In this document: piece after piece, positions 31,301 to 43,274 of the stretch
Numbering within the stretch: the first letter of the stretch is position 1
How the letters are laid out: every line of letters starts with the position of its first letter
Source of the DNA: Skeletonema tropicum
Lineage: Eukaryota; Bacillariophyta; Thalassiosirophyceae; Thalassiosirales; Thalassiosiraceae
Length of the DNA stretch: 64,000 nucleotides
Direction: 5' to 3'
Assembly (NCBI GenBank): GCA_037178625.1
Contig: CM074145.1
Coordinates: 372,001 to 436,000, forward strand
Notes under the pieces: model-generated
Database searches by the model: none
What the model saw: only the letters and a program-made list of their open reading frames with translations
Told to the model about the DNA's origin: nothing
Program-made: the position numbers and the translations under genes

Positions 31301-33513
31301 TCATCTCCGCCACTCATCTCCGCCATTACCGTTCCCATTTGACGACGAAGTGTCAACGTTCAGGTCCATTACAAACACATCACCCACGGGACTCAAGCCT
31401 CCAGTATGTGCCATTGGAGCGCCAGCAACAACATATCCTTCACTGATTGCGACGCTAGCCCCGAAAGCGTCGCCATCGTCTACAGTATACGGTTCTGTTG
31501 GCACGTTTCCGTCTTCATTCTCAAGCCATTGATTATCTTTGTGGTAGAAGATCTTGACCTTATTGTACCCACCAACGACAAGGATATCATTGCTGTTGCC
31601 TTGGTCGTGATCCACTGCAACAGCTGTACCGCCTTTGGTGAGAGAACTGTAGCCAAGAGGCACCCAGTTATCGGTGAAATCTCTCTCAAACACTTTGGGT
31701 ACCACGACGTCTCCTCCGACAGCGACGATTTCACGATGTATATCGAGATATTTGCCATAATGACCTTCACCGGTACCCACGCCAGTAGAGATTGGAAGAC
31801 CATCATATTTCCAGGTGTTCCCTTGTCGTTGAAATACTTGAGCTCCACCCTTCTCGAAGGAGCCATGATTGGGCATCCCGACTATGATAGTTTTGTGGTA
31901 TATGGAAACAGACGTTCCAAAATATTCATTATTGGATGGACTATCTGCAATAAGTTCCTCCTGAAAGTCCCAACCATTACCATTGCGCACGTACACGTAG
32001 ACAGATCCTGCTTTGATCCTTCCCGAGTGATTTTCTGTTGGAGCGCCAACGACGACAGTGTTTCCAAAGACGGCGACACTCTCTCCAAACTTTCCAGTTT
32101 TGTGACTTTGGATCGGTGATCCTGATCTAGTAAAGACTTCACCCGGCTCAGGTCGGGTATAAACTTGCACAATTCCAGCTAGTGGAGCACCTACTACAAT
32201 CACATTGCCATGAATTGCAACAGAGTATCCGAAAAGGTCACCTTCTTTAACCCCTTCGGGTGGGGGAAGATCTTGTTGGAGCTTCCACTTTTTGGAAGCT
32301 CCTTGATAAAAGACCGATACAAATCCTGTTGGAGGTATAGCAATAATTTGAGATTGACAAAGGAGAAAAAGACGCAAAGCAAAGAAGACAGCTGCTACTC
32401 ACCTTTGTTTTGCCAGGCAAGTTGGTCATCTGAAGGTGCACCGACTACAATGGTATTCTCATCAATTGCGACGCTGCGTCCAAAGTAGTCGTAGGCTCGG
32501 TGCTGGCGATCGTCAAGCTTTATCCACTCCTAGAGGGTTCATCCAACAAAGCAACGGAGATGAAGTCGGTAGGAGTTAGTGAGAATTTGTATTCAAAATA
32601 GAAGGACGCGTTTTGTGAACTTACAGGAGTCAGAAGGGGCGGTTGGGTTAAGTTTGTGTCCGGAGATTCCTCGTCGACATTAAGTATTTTATTCACTTGT
32701 TGTGATCCATTCTCATAAGTAGAACCACCATTTCCATTAGTAGAACCACCATTTCCATTAGTAGAACCACCATTTCCATTTGTGGTACCATTACTGGTAT
32801 CATATCCAAACAAATTGAAGATTGAGCAGGAACTCATTGTACTTCCTGCGCAAGGTGCTTCATTAATCGTCGTTCCCTGCTGATTCTTATTCTTCCTGAG
32901 CTGCTGCTGATTCTTTTTCTTCAAGATTTGCTTCTGTTTTTTCAGCTTATTCTTTAGCTCGATCAACTTGTACTTGAGTGACATTTTTGCCTTGCCAACA
33001 AGCCCGTACATTTGCTCCTTTGTCCTTTGAATTTGCCTTCTCAACTTATTTATCTTTTTCTTAGTGTTCTGCACGCCGAGGCTGTAGCTCAGGTAACGTC
33101 TTGGTGTTTCAATATCTTCTTTTTGTTCTTCTCTCTTGTGTTGAGCAAGTGTGCTGTAGGTGGACTCTTGAGGTAAGATACTCGTGTGGCCACGAAGATT
33201 GGTGTGCGTCTTATCTGTGTAGACAAAGAGTGAAGATATGGATATGTGTGAGGAATCAATCTAGACATTGAGTATGTTGCATCTACAATGCACGAAATCG
33301 CATTCGAAGCTTACTTGCGGTATTGGCTGTTTTGAGTTGATTGAGAAATGCAATAGATGCTTCAGCTATGCGTGAGCTCTCAAGAGGACACAGCCAGCTG
33401 AAGTAACTGCGACTTGGTTCCCGTGTAGCAAGCCCATTCGTGCTTTCCACCTCTTGTCCTCCAGATACAGCAGTGTAAACGAGGAGCGTAAGTAGTGTGA
33501 CTTTTGTTTTCAT
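31301..33513 (-). CDS. secreted FG-GAP repeat (beta-propeller) protein
   Basis: Four exons on the minus strand: 33513-33315, 33166-32625, 32529-32403 and 32325-31301. The introns are 148, 95 and 77 bp, all GT-AG, and all joins are in frame (630 residues). The signal peptide is MKTKVTLLTLLVYTAVSGGQ. A Lys/Gln-rich basic region (about 95-135) and short NGNGGST repeats follow. Then come about seven FG-GAP blades with the motif FG-x-SVAI-x(4)-I-VVGAP (for example LFGYSVAIHGNVIVVGAP, AFGASVAISEGYVVAGAP). FG-GAP propellers resemble the integrin alpha N-terminus and bind ligands extracellularly; large families occur in diatoms and other stramenopiles. The stop is preceded by a Gly/Asn-rich tail. The ligand is unknown. 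Confidence 0.88.
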
Positions 33514-34065
33514 TATCAGATGATTCTTTTGTTTCGGAGTTGAGTTGTCGTAAGATAAAGGAGTTCTACTATGAATGAGTTCATATCTATTGAGCTAGCT
33601 CTCGCTCTGTTGAGCTTCGCTTGTCCAATTTACAAAAATACCGCCTTCTCGTTTGACTGTTCTCATCAAATGCAATCAGTCTAAAGAAAACCAGAACGCT
33701 AAACAGGTCCAATTCTATAATAGTGGTTCGATCTCTGCTAATCGGCTGCTATATGCCGCTGACTGTGCAAGACTAAAGTAGAGACTGCTTACGCAAAGCT
33801 TTTAGACTTCTCGTCGTGTAGGCGATAATTTCTCCGGATTATTCATGCGACGGAACAACTAAATCACTGCACTGTGGACATCTCACAAAGTAATAGCACG
33901 GGAGCTTACAAGAGAAAGAGGATATTGGAGAGCTCCATCTTGAGATGAAGACATACTGCATTTATGTTTACAAGTGGGTAATACATGATAGTGGTAAGTA
34001 TGATAGTTGGGCCAATTCTCGTTTGACAAAAAGAGAGTCAACTTCATATATCATCCTTGAGTAAG
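33514..34065. other. intergenic, nothing recognised
   Basis: 5' flank of the FG-GAP gene and 3' flank of the carrier gene. No repeats, RNA genes or coding stretches are seen. Confidence 0.5.
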
Positions 34066-34917
34066 CTAAATCCCTTTAAAACCAAACGAGGAGTACAAAA
34101 ACTCAATTGTCAGGAGCTGCAAAGTCGCCATTGGGGCAAATCGCGCCCAAATTGGTATGAATCCCTTCCAAAGAGTAAGTATTCCCTCGTTGCGAACCGT
34201 CTTCATCAAGCAGTCAGTCATTCCTTCATAAAGTTTTGCATCGGTAGGCTGATTCATCAGTGCAGTTCTAACACGGTCAAACGGTGATACAGTCACAGTC
34301 ATGAAAAAGCCAGCAAGGAAACTCGAAATAAAGGCAGTCTTGGGGCTATTGCGCTTCCAGCCTGTGCTCGACACGACGTAACCTTTGGACACATCGTACA
34401 CCGCCATCTTCGTTCCACTCAAAGTTATGGCTCTCATTACATTCACTTGCACACCACGATAGAAACCCGAAACTCCCTGATCACGATACATTTTACCGAC
34501 AAGAGACATTAATGGTAAACTTTCGCTCTTGTTGGTTTGACTGAGTGTTTTCAAGACATCAAACGGATTGCCAGCGATGCTGCCTACAGCACCGGTCAAG
34601 GCCCCAGCAAAGAATTTCAGATGCGCAGGGGCATCTGGAGCACCAGCTCCAATTGCATCTCTGACGGGCGCGTATGCCCCAAGCCTAATTGCCGTGTAAC
34701 TACCTTCACGACAGTATGCCCATGGGATGCCCTTCCAGAAGGCACTAATTCCTTCGTTTCTCATGGTGGAGGAACATGTTGCGGTAATACCCTCATTGGA
34801 CACTTGAACTCTAGTCTTGACAAGTTCAATGGGGTGGGTAAAGTTCACTGCAAACATGGCAGCTGTTCCGCCGAGAGCAGTGGATTGCAAGAGTGATGGC
34901 TTGTTTGATACTGACAT
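34066..34917 (-). CDS. mitochondrial carrier family (SLC25) protein
   Basis: 283 residues from ATG 34917. It has three tandem ~95-residue modules, each with the carrier signature after the odd helix: [10 protein letters not shown] (about 29), [10 protein letters not shown] (about 118) and [10 protein letters not shown] (about 215). Each is followed by a matrix-helix motif ([27 protein letters not shown]). It should span the inner mitochondrial membrane six times. The arrangement is closest to the dicarboxylate/oxoglutarate/uncoupling-protein branch ([30 protein letters not shown]), but the substrate cannot be fixed from sequence alone. Intronless and of normal family length. Confidence 0.92.
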   Translation of the reverse strand: MSVSNKPSLLQSTALGGTAAMFAVNFTHPIELVKTRVQVSNEGITATCSSTMRNEGISAFWKGIPWAYCREGSYTAIRLGAYAPVRDAIGAGAPDAPAHLKFFAGALTGAVGSIAGNPFDVLKTLSQTNKSESLPLMSLVGKMYRDQGVSGFYRGVQVNVMRAITLSGTKMAVYDVSKGYVVSSTGWKRNSPKTAFISSFLAGFFMTVTVSPFDRVRTALMNQPTDAKLYEGMTDCLMKTVRNEGILTLWKGFIPIWARFAPMATLQLLTIEFLYSSFGFKGI

Positions 34918-35764
34918 TTTGATTCTTCCACTTGTTGGCTAAATAATACAAGATGCACGGGCTACCTCTGAATTGCAAATCCGAAAGATGGGGGACCTAA
35001 TGTCTTCAAAGATCAAATGGCCAAGTTATCTACCCAGGTGATGAGACTCCTTTCTATTGAGACAAGGCAGGCGTGGAGGTGGAAGGAGAGTGGATGATGC
35101 GATGGGTGATGAATGTAATCATCGATGTCGATGGGATGGATTTGATGTTGAATCTTGAAAGATGTTTTGGTGATGTGAGCCGTTCTTTTTGAGAAGGGTG
35201 TCTTATATTTAAGATGGCAATCTTTCCCGACGAGATATGTATAGGCGTGCCGGGATAGGGGGCGCTTTTCATGGTATGTTGTGGGCGGCGCCCACGTGGG
35301 GCCCACAACTACACATAATCGGGCACAAATGAGCTCAAATTGCCCGAATTTTACCCTTATATCGACCAAAAATCCCGAAAATTCCCCTTCAAGCCTCTCC
35401 TTCAACCATGGTTTGTTGTGGGCACGCCCGTGCGCCCACTATCCCGGTTTGCCTAGATATGTAGCACATGATGCTGAAAGTACCTTCTTGCTTCCTCTTG
35501 CTCTTGCTTTACAAAGCGAACTTGAAGTGGACTATTGTACCGGCGGCCGGACGAAGTTGACACAATAGTAAGTCAACATGAATGAGAACGCCGTACGTAG
35601 AAGCCCTCCCGCCCCGCTTCGTTTGAGTTCTGTTCTCATGTCATGTGGAATGCGAAGCGAAAACTCCCAGAAGATGTTCACGCACAAATTTGTCAGCAGA
35701 CTTTTCTTCGCTAGCAAATGATTTGGACAAAAGAAGTCTTCACCTACATCGCAAAAGATTGTAA
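34918..35764. other. intergenic with one MITE
   Basis: The 5' flanks of the divergent carrier and secreted-protein genes. It contains the 214-bp hAT-like MITE at 35242-35455; the remainder shows nothing recognisable. Confidence 0.55.
35242..35455. mobile_element. 214-bp hAT-like MITE, 8-bp TSD GATATGTA
   Basis: The ends are TAGGCGTGCCGGGATAGG and, on the opposite strand, TAGGCAAACCGGGATAGT (imperfect TIRs continuing as GGGCGC). GATATGTA flanks both sides (35234-35241 and 35456-35463). The 8-bp duplication and TAGG start fit the hAT superfamily. The interior contains GTTGTGGGC/GCCCACAAC hairpins. No ORF. Confidence 0.85.
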
Positions 35765-36871
35765 ATGAAATACAAATCCACCAAAATGATCATATTCTCA
35801 GCTATAATACTTCCACTACTCTTTGTATCGGCGCAGTGCAAGAACGAAACTGCAGTGGCCACGAGTCAGAGTCAAATTTTGGGATCACCTCATTCAACTG
35901 AGGTCTCGCCCATTCCAATAGCAACAACCCGCCTTCGGCTTCGTGGCAGCCACCCACCTGATGTTTCTACCAGTCTTCTTCGTCCCAAGCCTTCGTCTAT
36001 CTCAACCTTCAAACCAGAAGAAGAAGAAGAAGAAGATGATGATGAACAAGATGGTGCATCTGTATCCGATTTGGACAGATCCTTGAGGCGCAGGAAGAAG
36101 AACAAAAATAGAAACAGAGCTGGTAAACAGAGGAATCGGAATCGGAATAAGAAGAATAAAGTCAAGAAAAACAAGAACAAAGGCAATAATAGGAAGAGAG
36201 GAGGAAAGAGGTCAGTATACAATACAAGTTGTTAGCGCACTCCCTCTTATCATATGCACTGGTATTCAAGTAGGTACCTCTCACTGTCATCTCACCTGTC
36301 ACACCTCTTTTTCAGCGCTGGACAGAAGTCATCTAAGTCTGATAAGGCGAGTGGAACTGAACACGGAAATGGATCAAAGTGTGAGGATGAAAACGACGAT
36401 CATGGAACGGGTGGAACGGAACACGGAAATGGATCAAAGTGTTCCAATGCCAATGGTGCTGAGGATGAAAACGACGATCATGGAACGGGTGAAGCGGATC
36501 ACGGAAATGGATCAAAGGGTTCCAAGAGTGCTGAGGATGATAACGACGATCATGGAACGGGTGGAACGGAACACGGAAATGGATCAAAGGGTTCCAAGAG
36601 TGCTGAGGATGAAAACAATGATCATGGAACGGGTGGAACGGAACACGGAAATGGATCAAAGGGTTCCAAGAGTGCTGAGGATGAAAACGACGATCATGGA
36701 AATGGATCGAAGAGTACCAAGCAGCAACAGCTACGGCAAGGCAAGGCTGCCAAACACGCTGCGGAGGCAGGCGGAGATCACGGAAATGGGCATGAAGCAG
36801 TTCCAGAAATTGGATATTATGTTCCTGGTGAAGTTCCTATTAAGTACATAATCCCATACGTATTCCCATGA
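35765..36871 (+). CDS. secreted Lys/Asn/Arg-rich protein with GTEHGNGSK repeats
   Basis: Two exons, 35765-36210 and 36316-36871, with a 105-bp GT..TTTTTCAG intron; the join is in frame, giving 333 residues. The signal peptide (about 1-25) is MKYKSTKMIIFSAIILPLLF. An acidic E/D run (about 87-97) is followed by a strongly basic Lys/Asn/Arg region (about 112-150). Six to seven acidic repeats of about 22 residues follow, typed around EHGNGSKGSKSAEDENDDHG. The C-terminus is hydrophobic (ends YIIPYVFP). Alternating polycationic and polyanionic blocks behind a signal peptide recall diatom biosilica-associated proteins, but that is composition only. Uninterrupted repeats suggest recent unit duplication. 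Confidence 0.8.
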
Positions 36872-37003
36872 CCGCAGAGGGTAGGAGATGTGGATTGTAT
36901 GTGGGGCTTTAAGGTTAGTTTAACTTTTAGATTGATGATTGATTGTTTACTTGCGATGTCAAACTCGTCCTAAACACTCCACGAATGAAGCTGGGAGAAG
37001 GAG

Positions 37004-37337
37004 ATCTAAATAATGAGAGGAGCTAAGTCGTTCGGTCGGTCGGTCGGTCGGTCGTTCTGTCCGGGCCCTTTGGCGTGTCCTTTGGCCTTCACGGGCATTT
37101 TCGATCGACTCTTTCTTTGATTGGCTTGATTTGACCCCTTGCCCCCCCCCGTTTTTAGAATTTTCGATTGACTCTTTCTTTGATTGGCTTAGATTTGATT
37201 GTTCAGGGGGGGACACCCCCCCTTGCCCCCCCCCCGATTTTAGAATTTTCGATTGACTCTTTCTTTGATTGGCTTAGATTTGATTGTTCAGGGGGGACAC
37301 CCCCCCTTGCCCCCCGTTTTTAGAATTTTCGATTGAC
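37004..37337. repeat. G/C-tract cassette array R1
   Basis: Starts ATCTAAATAATGAGAGG, then a (TCGG)n/TCGTTCTG run, then ccctttggcgtgtcctttgg, then about three copies of a ~82-bp unit. Each unit contains gattgactctttctttgatt and a GGGGGG-ACA-CCCCCC inverted repeat followed by a C run. It ends directly at a 77-bp copy of the MORN gene 3' end. Confidence 0.9.
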
Positions 37338-37414
37338 AACGTCAATTACATCACCACTTTCACCAACATTAAGAAGGAATCCGAGAGTGGGTACTAACTC
37401 TGCCAAATCATACT
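37338..37414 (+). pseudogene. 77-bp copy of the MORN gene 3' end
   Basis: Identical by eye to 39470-39546, including the codons for the last residues and the stop of the MORN gene. It sits between array R1 and the propeller-like fragment. Confidence 0.9.
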
Positions 37415-37928
37415 TCCCATCTGGAGTCAACTCCAACAAATCAGGAGCAGGGTCATTTAAATGCAAGCCATTATCATCTAACACGCTCCTCTTGAGGCAG
37501 GGCCCAGCATGGCCTTCACGGCCGCTCTTGCCATCTTTTGACACCAAGTCGTACGTGCTTACACGTTCTTCCGAGTAACATCAAACACTTCCACAACATT
37601 CTGAATGCGATCCACAACATGAACGTACTTTTCGTCAAGGGTAGTGGCAGCACCATGGGAATCTCGACGAGTTGAAAGGTTAGGGAGCTGTCCTGAATCA
37701 TTGCTATCAATCGTGCCATCGATGTTGCCGATCGTATTGGTGTTGGTCGCATCATTGAAGATCTGCGAGGGAAACGGGACGTTCTCCGTTGGATCATTAA
37801 CATTAGCATCAAATTTGGAGTCATCAAGGGCATATAATGTGAAAGTACTCTGAGTGGCGCCAGCTGAACTGGCCGATACTCCACCATTGAAGAACATGCT
37901 TCCCTGTGCTTCAACTCCACCACACGGA
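37415..37928 (-). pseudogene. gene fragment, YVTN-like beta-propeller type (tentative)
   Basis: On the minus strand an open stretch reads through TQSTFTLYALDD, FPSQIFNDATNTNTIGNIDG, AATTLDEKYVHVVDRIQNVV and EVFDVTRKNV. After a frame change it continues YDLVSKDGKSGREG..DPAPDLLELTPDGK and stops abruptly at the MORN-tail copy. The D-E-K-Y/V-x-V-x-D-R and LTPDGK patterns resemble a propeller domain. Neither a start nor an end is present, and both sides are repeat junctions, so this is a fragment. Confidence 0.65.
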
Positions 37929-38300
37929 ATCTAAATAATGAGAGGAGCTAAGTCGATCGGTCGGTCGGTCGTTCTGTCGTTCTGTCGTTCTGTCGTTCTG
38001 TCCGGGCCCTTTGGCGTGTCCTTTGGCCTTCACGGGCATTTTCGATCGACTCTTTCTTTGATTGGCTTGATTTGACCCCTTGCCCCCCCCCGTTTTTAGA
38101 GTTTTCGATTGACTCTTTCTTTGATTGCCTTAGATTTGATTGTTCAGGGGGGACACCCCCCCTTGCCCCCCCGTGTTTAGAATTTTCGATTGACTCTTTC
38201 TTTGATTGGCTTAGATTTGATTGTTCAGGGGGGGACACCCCCCCTTGCCCCCCGTTTTTAGAATTTTCGATTGACTCTTTCTTTGATTGGCTTAGATTTG
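37929..38300. repeat. G/C-tract cassette array R2
   Basis: Same order as R1: ATCTAAATAATGAGAGG, (TCGG)n, (TCGTTCTG)n, the ccctttggcgtgtcctttgg block and about four copies of the ~82-bp unit. It ends inside a unit (cttagatttga) exactly where MORN coding sequence begins. Confidence 0.9.
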
Positions 38301-38301
38301 A

Positions 38302-39529
<1,228 letters not shown>

Positions 39530-39749
39530 CTCTGCCAAATCATACTAACAGTCCTGTAGAATATTATTTCACCAAATGATTTACATCTCGCTCTAATTTC
39601 TTCCTACCTGTCTTCAATCGTTTCCACACGTTCACATTAAACCTCTTCATAGATAATCCCTCTCACATAAATCAATATTCTCCCAACCGTGTCTCAGTAA
39701 TCACTACACAGCATTCGTAGAAGGCAATGTACAACCTTTATTACATAAT

Positions 39750-40468
39750 TATTAAAGTGTTACATAACGTACTATTTGAATACTGCTATGTATATAAGTA
39801 GACACAATCAATATCGTAGTAGATAGCCGGTGCCTCCTCTCTTATCTAAATAATGAGAGGAGCTAAGTCGTTCGTTCTGTCGTTCGTTCTGTCGTTCTGT
39901 CGTTCTGTCGTTCTGTCGTTCTGTCGTTCTGTCCGGGCCCTTTGGCGTGTCCTTTGGCCTTCACGGGCATTTTCTCGTTCGTTCTGTCGTTCGTTCTGTC
40001 GGTCGTTAGGTCGGTAGTTCTGTCGTTCTGTCCGGGCCCTTTGGCGTGTCCTTTGGCCTTCACGGGCATTTTCGATCGACTCTTTCTTTGATTGGCTTGA
40101 TTTGACCCCTTGCCCCCCCCCGTTTTTAGAGTTTTCGATTGACTCTTTCTTTGATTGCCTTAGATTTGAATGTTCAGGGGGGGACACCCCCCTTTCCCCC
40201 CCCGTGTTTAGAATTTTCGATTGACTCTTTCTTTGATTGGCTTAGATTTGATTGTTCAGGGGGGACACTCCCCCTTGCCCCCCCGTGTTTAGAATTTTCG
40301 ATTGACTCTTTCTTTGATTGGCTTAGATTTGATTGTTCAGGGGGGGACACCCCCCCTTGCCCCCCCCGTTTATTAAAGTGTTACATAACGTACTATTTGA
40401 ATACTGCTATGTATATAAGTAGACACAATCAATATATCGTAGTAGATAGCCGGTGCCTCCTCTCTTAT
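39750..40468. repeat. G/C-tract array R3 flanked by ~97-bp direct duplication
   Basis: The array (39846-40370) has the same leader ATCTAAATAATGAGAGG, two copies of the ccctttggcgtgtcctttgg block and about four ~82-bp units. On both sides lies the same sequence starting tattaaagtgttacataacg and ending gcctcctctcttat, differing only by a 2-bp AT indel. The array therefore sits inside a long target-site-like duplication. Confidence 0.92.
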
Positions 40469-40552
40469 TTAGAAAACCCGCGCAGCGGCTAGACGAGCGT
40501 CAGCGAGGCTAGTTTAGAAAACCCGCGTAGCGGCTAGACGAGCGTCAGCGAG
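40468..40552. repeat. tandem pair of a 45-bp unit
   Basis: tttagaaaacccgcg-c/t-agcgg followed by ctagacgagcgtcagcgag occurs twice, at 40468 and 40513. GC-rich with the internal palindrome gctagacgagcgtcagcgaggctag-type pairing (short arms only). Confidence 0.85.
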
Positions 40553-40748
40553 TATTATACACGGCTTCGAAGTTTTGAGACACTCATCTGAAATGGTTCT
40601 CACGCAAAGTCTTCGCCGTCACCAGACGTTCGGTGATTTTAGAACGTTTGTTGTCAGCATGCAAAGCCACAAAGCTTCAGACAAAATAAATCATGTCATA
40701 AATATCAAATATCGAGAAGTATTACTATCGCATTGACCACCATGAAGG

Positions 40749-41777
40749 ATGAAGCTCCCTTTGGCGGCGCTAATGCTCTTTTTATCATCTGTTGCCATGA
40801 CGACTGAAGCTGCAACAAGATCTTCCGCTGTGTATGGTTATTGTATAGGCTGCACAGAATGGAAAGAACATGTCAAGGAGAACGATAACTTCTTATTCCC
40901 GACCGTTGCCAAGGCTGCACCATCTACTTCAGAATTGGGGACAAGCTTTATTCCGTGGCCAACGATAGCCACACTTCAACTTACGTCTGCTAGTCCTGCC
41001 GTCTTCTCGATCTCTAATGAAAGTCATCGCAGTAGGGATGTCGACTTTACCGCACCAAGAATGCCGTTGGCGAGAACGAAGCGCTTGGTTTCGTTTAATC
41101 CCTCTCATCAAGAGTATCAGCTGTTGGACTCCAACTTGCCCAGCCAGCAGTTTGAGGAAGAATCCTTCTTGCTGATATCTTTTGTCGTTGTGGCTGTTGC
41201 TGCATATGTGTATGTCATGGTGTATGTCATAACATATGTAGAAAAAGAAGACAAACTCTCCTCTACTACTGGCGATGAAGACTTTGATATACTTGGACTA
41301 GTTCCCACTATCGATGATGAGGATGAACGTAGAGACATGTCCGAGGTGAGAAGTACGAAGACCAAATCAAAGAGTATTTTAGTAGGATCCTTCTCCAGTG
41401 AAGGCAAATGTGCAGTGAATAAACAAAAGGCAGAAAAGCGAGTACACTTTGAAGATGAAAAAGACAATGAATTAAGTTCAGTCCCAACTCGGTATGACGA
41501 CTACAAGAGTTCAATGCAGTACACTTGCAATAACAGTTTTCAAGACATGGTGTCGAATGAGATATTAAAATTACTTCTCAAGGAACGTGTAGAGAAGTCT
41601 GATACTTCACCATTGATGCCATCTGCAGCTGCCGAGAAGAAGGAGGAACAGCAGCTCGCGCCTCAAGATGTACCACCGAAAAAATCTGAAGATGATGAAG
41701 AGAGTAGTAGTGTTGGTTCCAACATGATTCGTGAGTACGAAGACTTTCTTTTTCAGGTCAGCCATAGTGTACATTGA
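40749..41777 (+). CDS. unknown single-pass membrane protein with signal peptide
   Basis: 342 residues from ATG 40749. The signal peptide MKLPLAALMLFLSSVAMTTE is followed by a ~120-residue lumenal/extracellular part with a CIGC motif near residue 32, then a hydrophobic segment at about 143-167 (FLLISFVVVAVAAYVYVMVY). The ~175-residue C-terminal region is charged, with KRVHFEDEKD (a PP1-docking RVxF-like VHFED) and acidic Ser clusters. No known domain is recognised. Type I topology is inferred. It is convergent with the hydrolase downstream. Confidence 0.75.
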   Translation: MKLPLAALMLFLSSVAMTTEAATRSSAVYGYCIGCTEWKEHVKENDNFLFPTVAKAAPSTSELGTSFIPWPTIATLQLTSASPAVFSISNESHRSRDVDFTAPRMPLARTKRLVSFNPSHQEYQLLDSNLPSQQFEEESFLLISFVVVAVAAYVYVMVYVITYVEKEDKLSSTTGDEDFDILGLVPTIDDEDERRDMSEVRSTKTKSKSILVGSFSSEGKCAVNKQKAEKRVHFEDEKDNELSSVPTRYDDYKSSMQYTCNNSFQDMVSNEILKLLLKERVEKSDTSPLMPSAAAEKKEEQQLAPQDVPPKKSEDDEESSSVGSNMIREYEDFLFQVSHSVH

Positions 41778-41939
41778 GTTGTCTTCATTTGTTGTGGGTT
41801 GTGGTCATCAAGAGTTATAGGAAATATTATTGTAAAGTAGTGCTTAATTGTTACTGAAAATCAATTCAACACAATAATTTCTGCGTGTTCGTTCTTGTCA
41901 ATATGTACATTGAAGCCTATTGTAGTTGTCATGAACGAT

Positions 41940-43004
41940 CTATCTTCTTGTATTCGACAACCCATCCACCATGAGTTGAGTAAGCTCATTCACAGCATCT
42001 ACATGGACCCAATGACCTGCATTCTCCAGCTTGTGCATGTGAAACGAATCTCCAAATGTTGGAATGGATTGAAGACTGGCAACAATATCCTCTTTCCATT
42101 CCTTGTTCCGTCCTGCCATTACCAATTGAATTGACGAGTCCAAAGGAGGAGTGTGGCTACTGTTATTTGTAATCTCATGAATCATTTGAGCAAAGTTCTG
42201 ATCCGCAAAATTTTCTACAAGCTCATTGGCAATATCTAAATCGAAAACCCATGAAAACTCATCATTTTTTCCCTTGAGATTAGTCGCTATCCACTGTGCA
42301 ATGGCCTTGTTCATTTTATACTCCACCATCAACGTTTCCGTAAGAGTTGATTTGCAAGTTACAGGCAATGGTATAGATGATATCGCCTTGAGAACGTGAT
42401 GCACAGATGGATCTGGTGTGCCTGGTACAGAATCTAGAATCCACGTTTGTTTCGGAGTTTGAATGCCGTGATCACGTCGTTGCTGTTGCTGTTGTTGTTG
42501 CTGCAATGTATGAGTATACTGCAATGCAATACGTCCTCCAAGACTATGCCCACAAATGGCTATTGGACTCTTCTCTCCCACCAGACCCAGTGGTGTCAAT
42601 GTCTGAAAAATATCTTGGACACAAGAATGAAAATTGTGTGGTTGTACATAATGCTGTTGTTGTGAACCGCTGCTGCTCCCTCCATGCCCTCGGACATCTA
42701 ATACGATGGCAGATAAATGAGGTAATTGTCGCGTTAATTTCTTTGCGGGTGTGCGTAGATTTTTGGCATTGCCCAAGAGACCGTGGAGGAAGACAATTGT
42801 TTGTTTTTCTGGATTAGTATCCTGCGATGATGAAGAAACAACAACTTTGCCGTCTGTGATGATTTCATATGCCAGCTTGGGAGGTGAGGTTGATGAAATT
42901 GAACGACGGTAGCAGTCATAGTAGAGAGATGGTAGACTAGAAGCAGAAAGATATCGCTGGTGCTTTGATGCAGCTGCGGTGATCCGGGGGGCAAGCAGCG
43001 ACAT
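41940..43004 (-). CDS. alpha/beta hydrolase, ABHD11-like, probably mitochondrial
   Basis: 354 residues from ATG 43004. The N-terminal ~40 residues are Ser/Arg-rich without acids, as in a mitochondrial presequence. The fold is marked by the oxyanion region FLHGLLGNAKN (about 72-82), DVRGHGGS (about 103-110), the nucleophile elbow GHSLGG (Ser154) and the catalytic His in ENAGHWVHVD (near 330). The order matches the ABHD11/ybfF-type hydrolases, whose substrates are esters or thioesters; the exact substrate is unknown. A CAG/CAA tract encodes eight Gln after the elbow. Intronless. Confidence 0.88.
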   Translation of the reverse strand: MSLLAPRITAAASKHQRYLSASSLPSLYYDCYRRSISSTSPPKLAYEIITDGKVVVSSSSQDTNPEKQTIVFLHGLLGNAKNLRTPAKKLTRQLPHLSAIVLDVRGHGGSSSGSQQQHYVQPHNFHSCVQDIFQTLTPLGLVGEKSPIAICGHSLGGRIALQYTHTLQQQQQQQQRRDHGIQTPKQTWILDSVPGTPDPSVHHVLKAISSIPLPVTCKSTLTETLMVEYKMNKAIAQWIATNLKGKNDEFSWVFDLDIANELVENFADQNFAQMIHEITNNSSHTPPLDSSIQLVMAGRNKEWKEDIVASLQSIPTFGDSFHMHKLENAGHWVHVDAVNELTQLMVDGLSNTRR

Positions 43005-43274
43005 GGTGAAAAATTATATTTAGGGAGGTAGGTGTGGATAGTTGTTGGAAAAGGAGGAGGAGCGGGGAAGGAGGAGAGGGAAGAGGTCGAAGTGTCCCAA
43101 AAATGTTGTCCCCCCTCATTCGATCATTACACTAGATAATTATCTAGTCCCCCAGGGGGACAGTTTGACCTATTCAACCATAGAGTATGATGTGGAATGT
43201 GGACCTACAGTTGATTATCGTAGCTGTTCCACCTATTGTACCTACCTACCTTTGTAGGAGTAACTCAAAAAATG
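43005..43274. other. 5' flank of hydrolase; target of the retrotransposon
   Basis: A G/A-rich stretch (43046-43085, purine tract with ggaggagcgg) lies directly upstream of the hydrolase start. The copia-like element starts at 43275 after the target copy AAATG. The insertion therefore lies within ~270 bp of the hydrolase ATG and could affect its promoter. Confidence 0.7.

Larger units (their letters stand above)
39530..40748. other. gene-free stretch holding array R3 and its flanking duplication
   Basis: MORN 3' flank (39530-39749), array R3 (39846-40370) between two ~97-bp direct repeats (39750-39845, 40371-40468), a 45-bp tandem pair at 40468-40552, and the 5' flank of the next gene. Confidence 0.8.
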
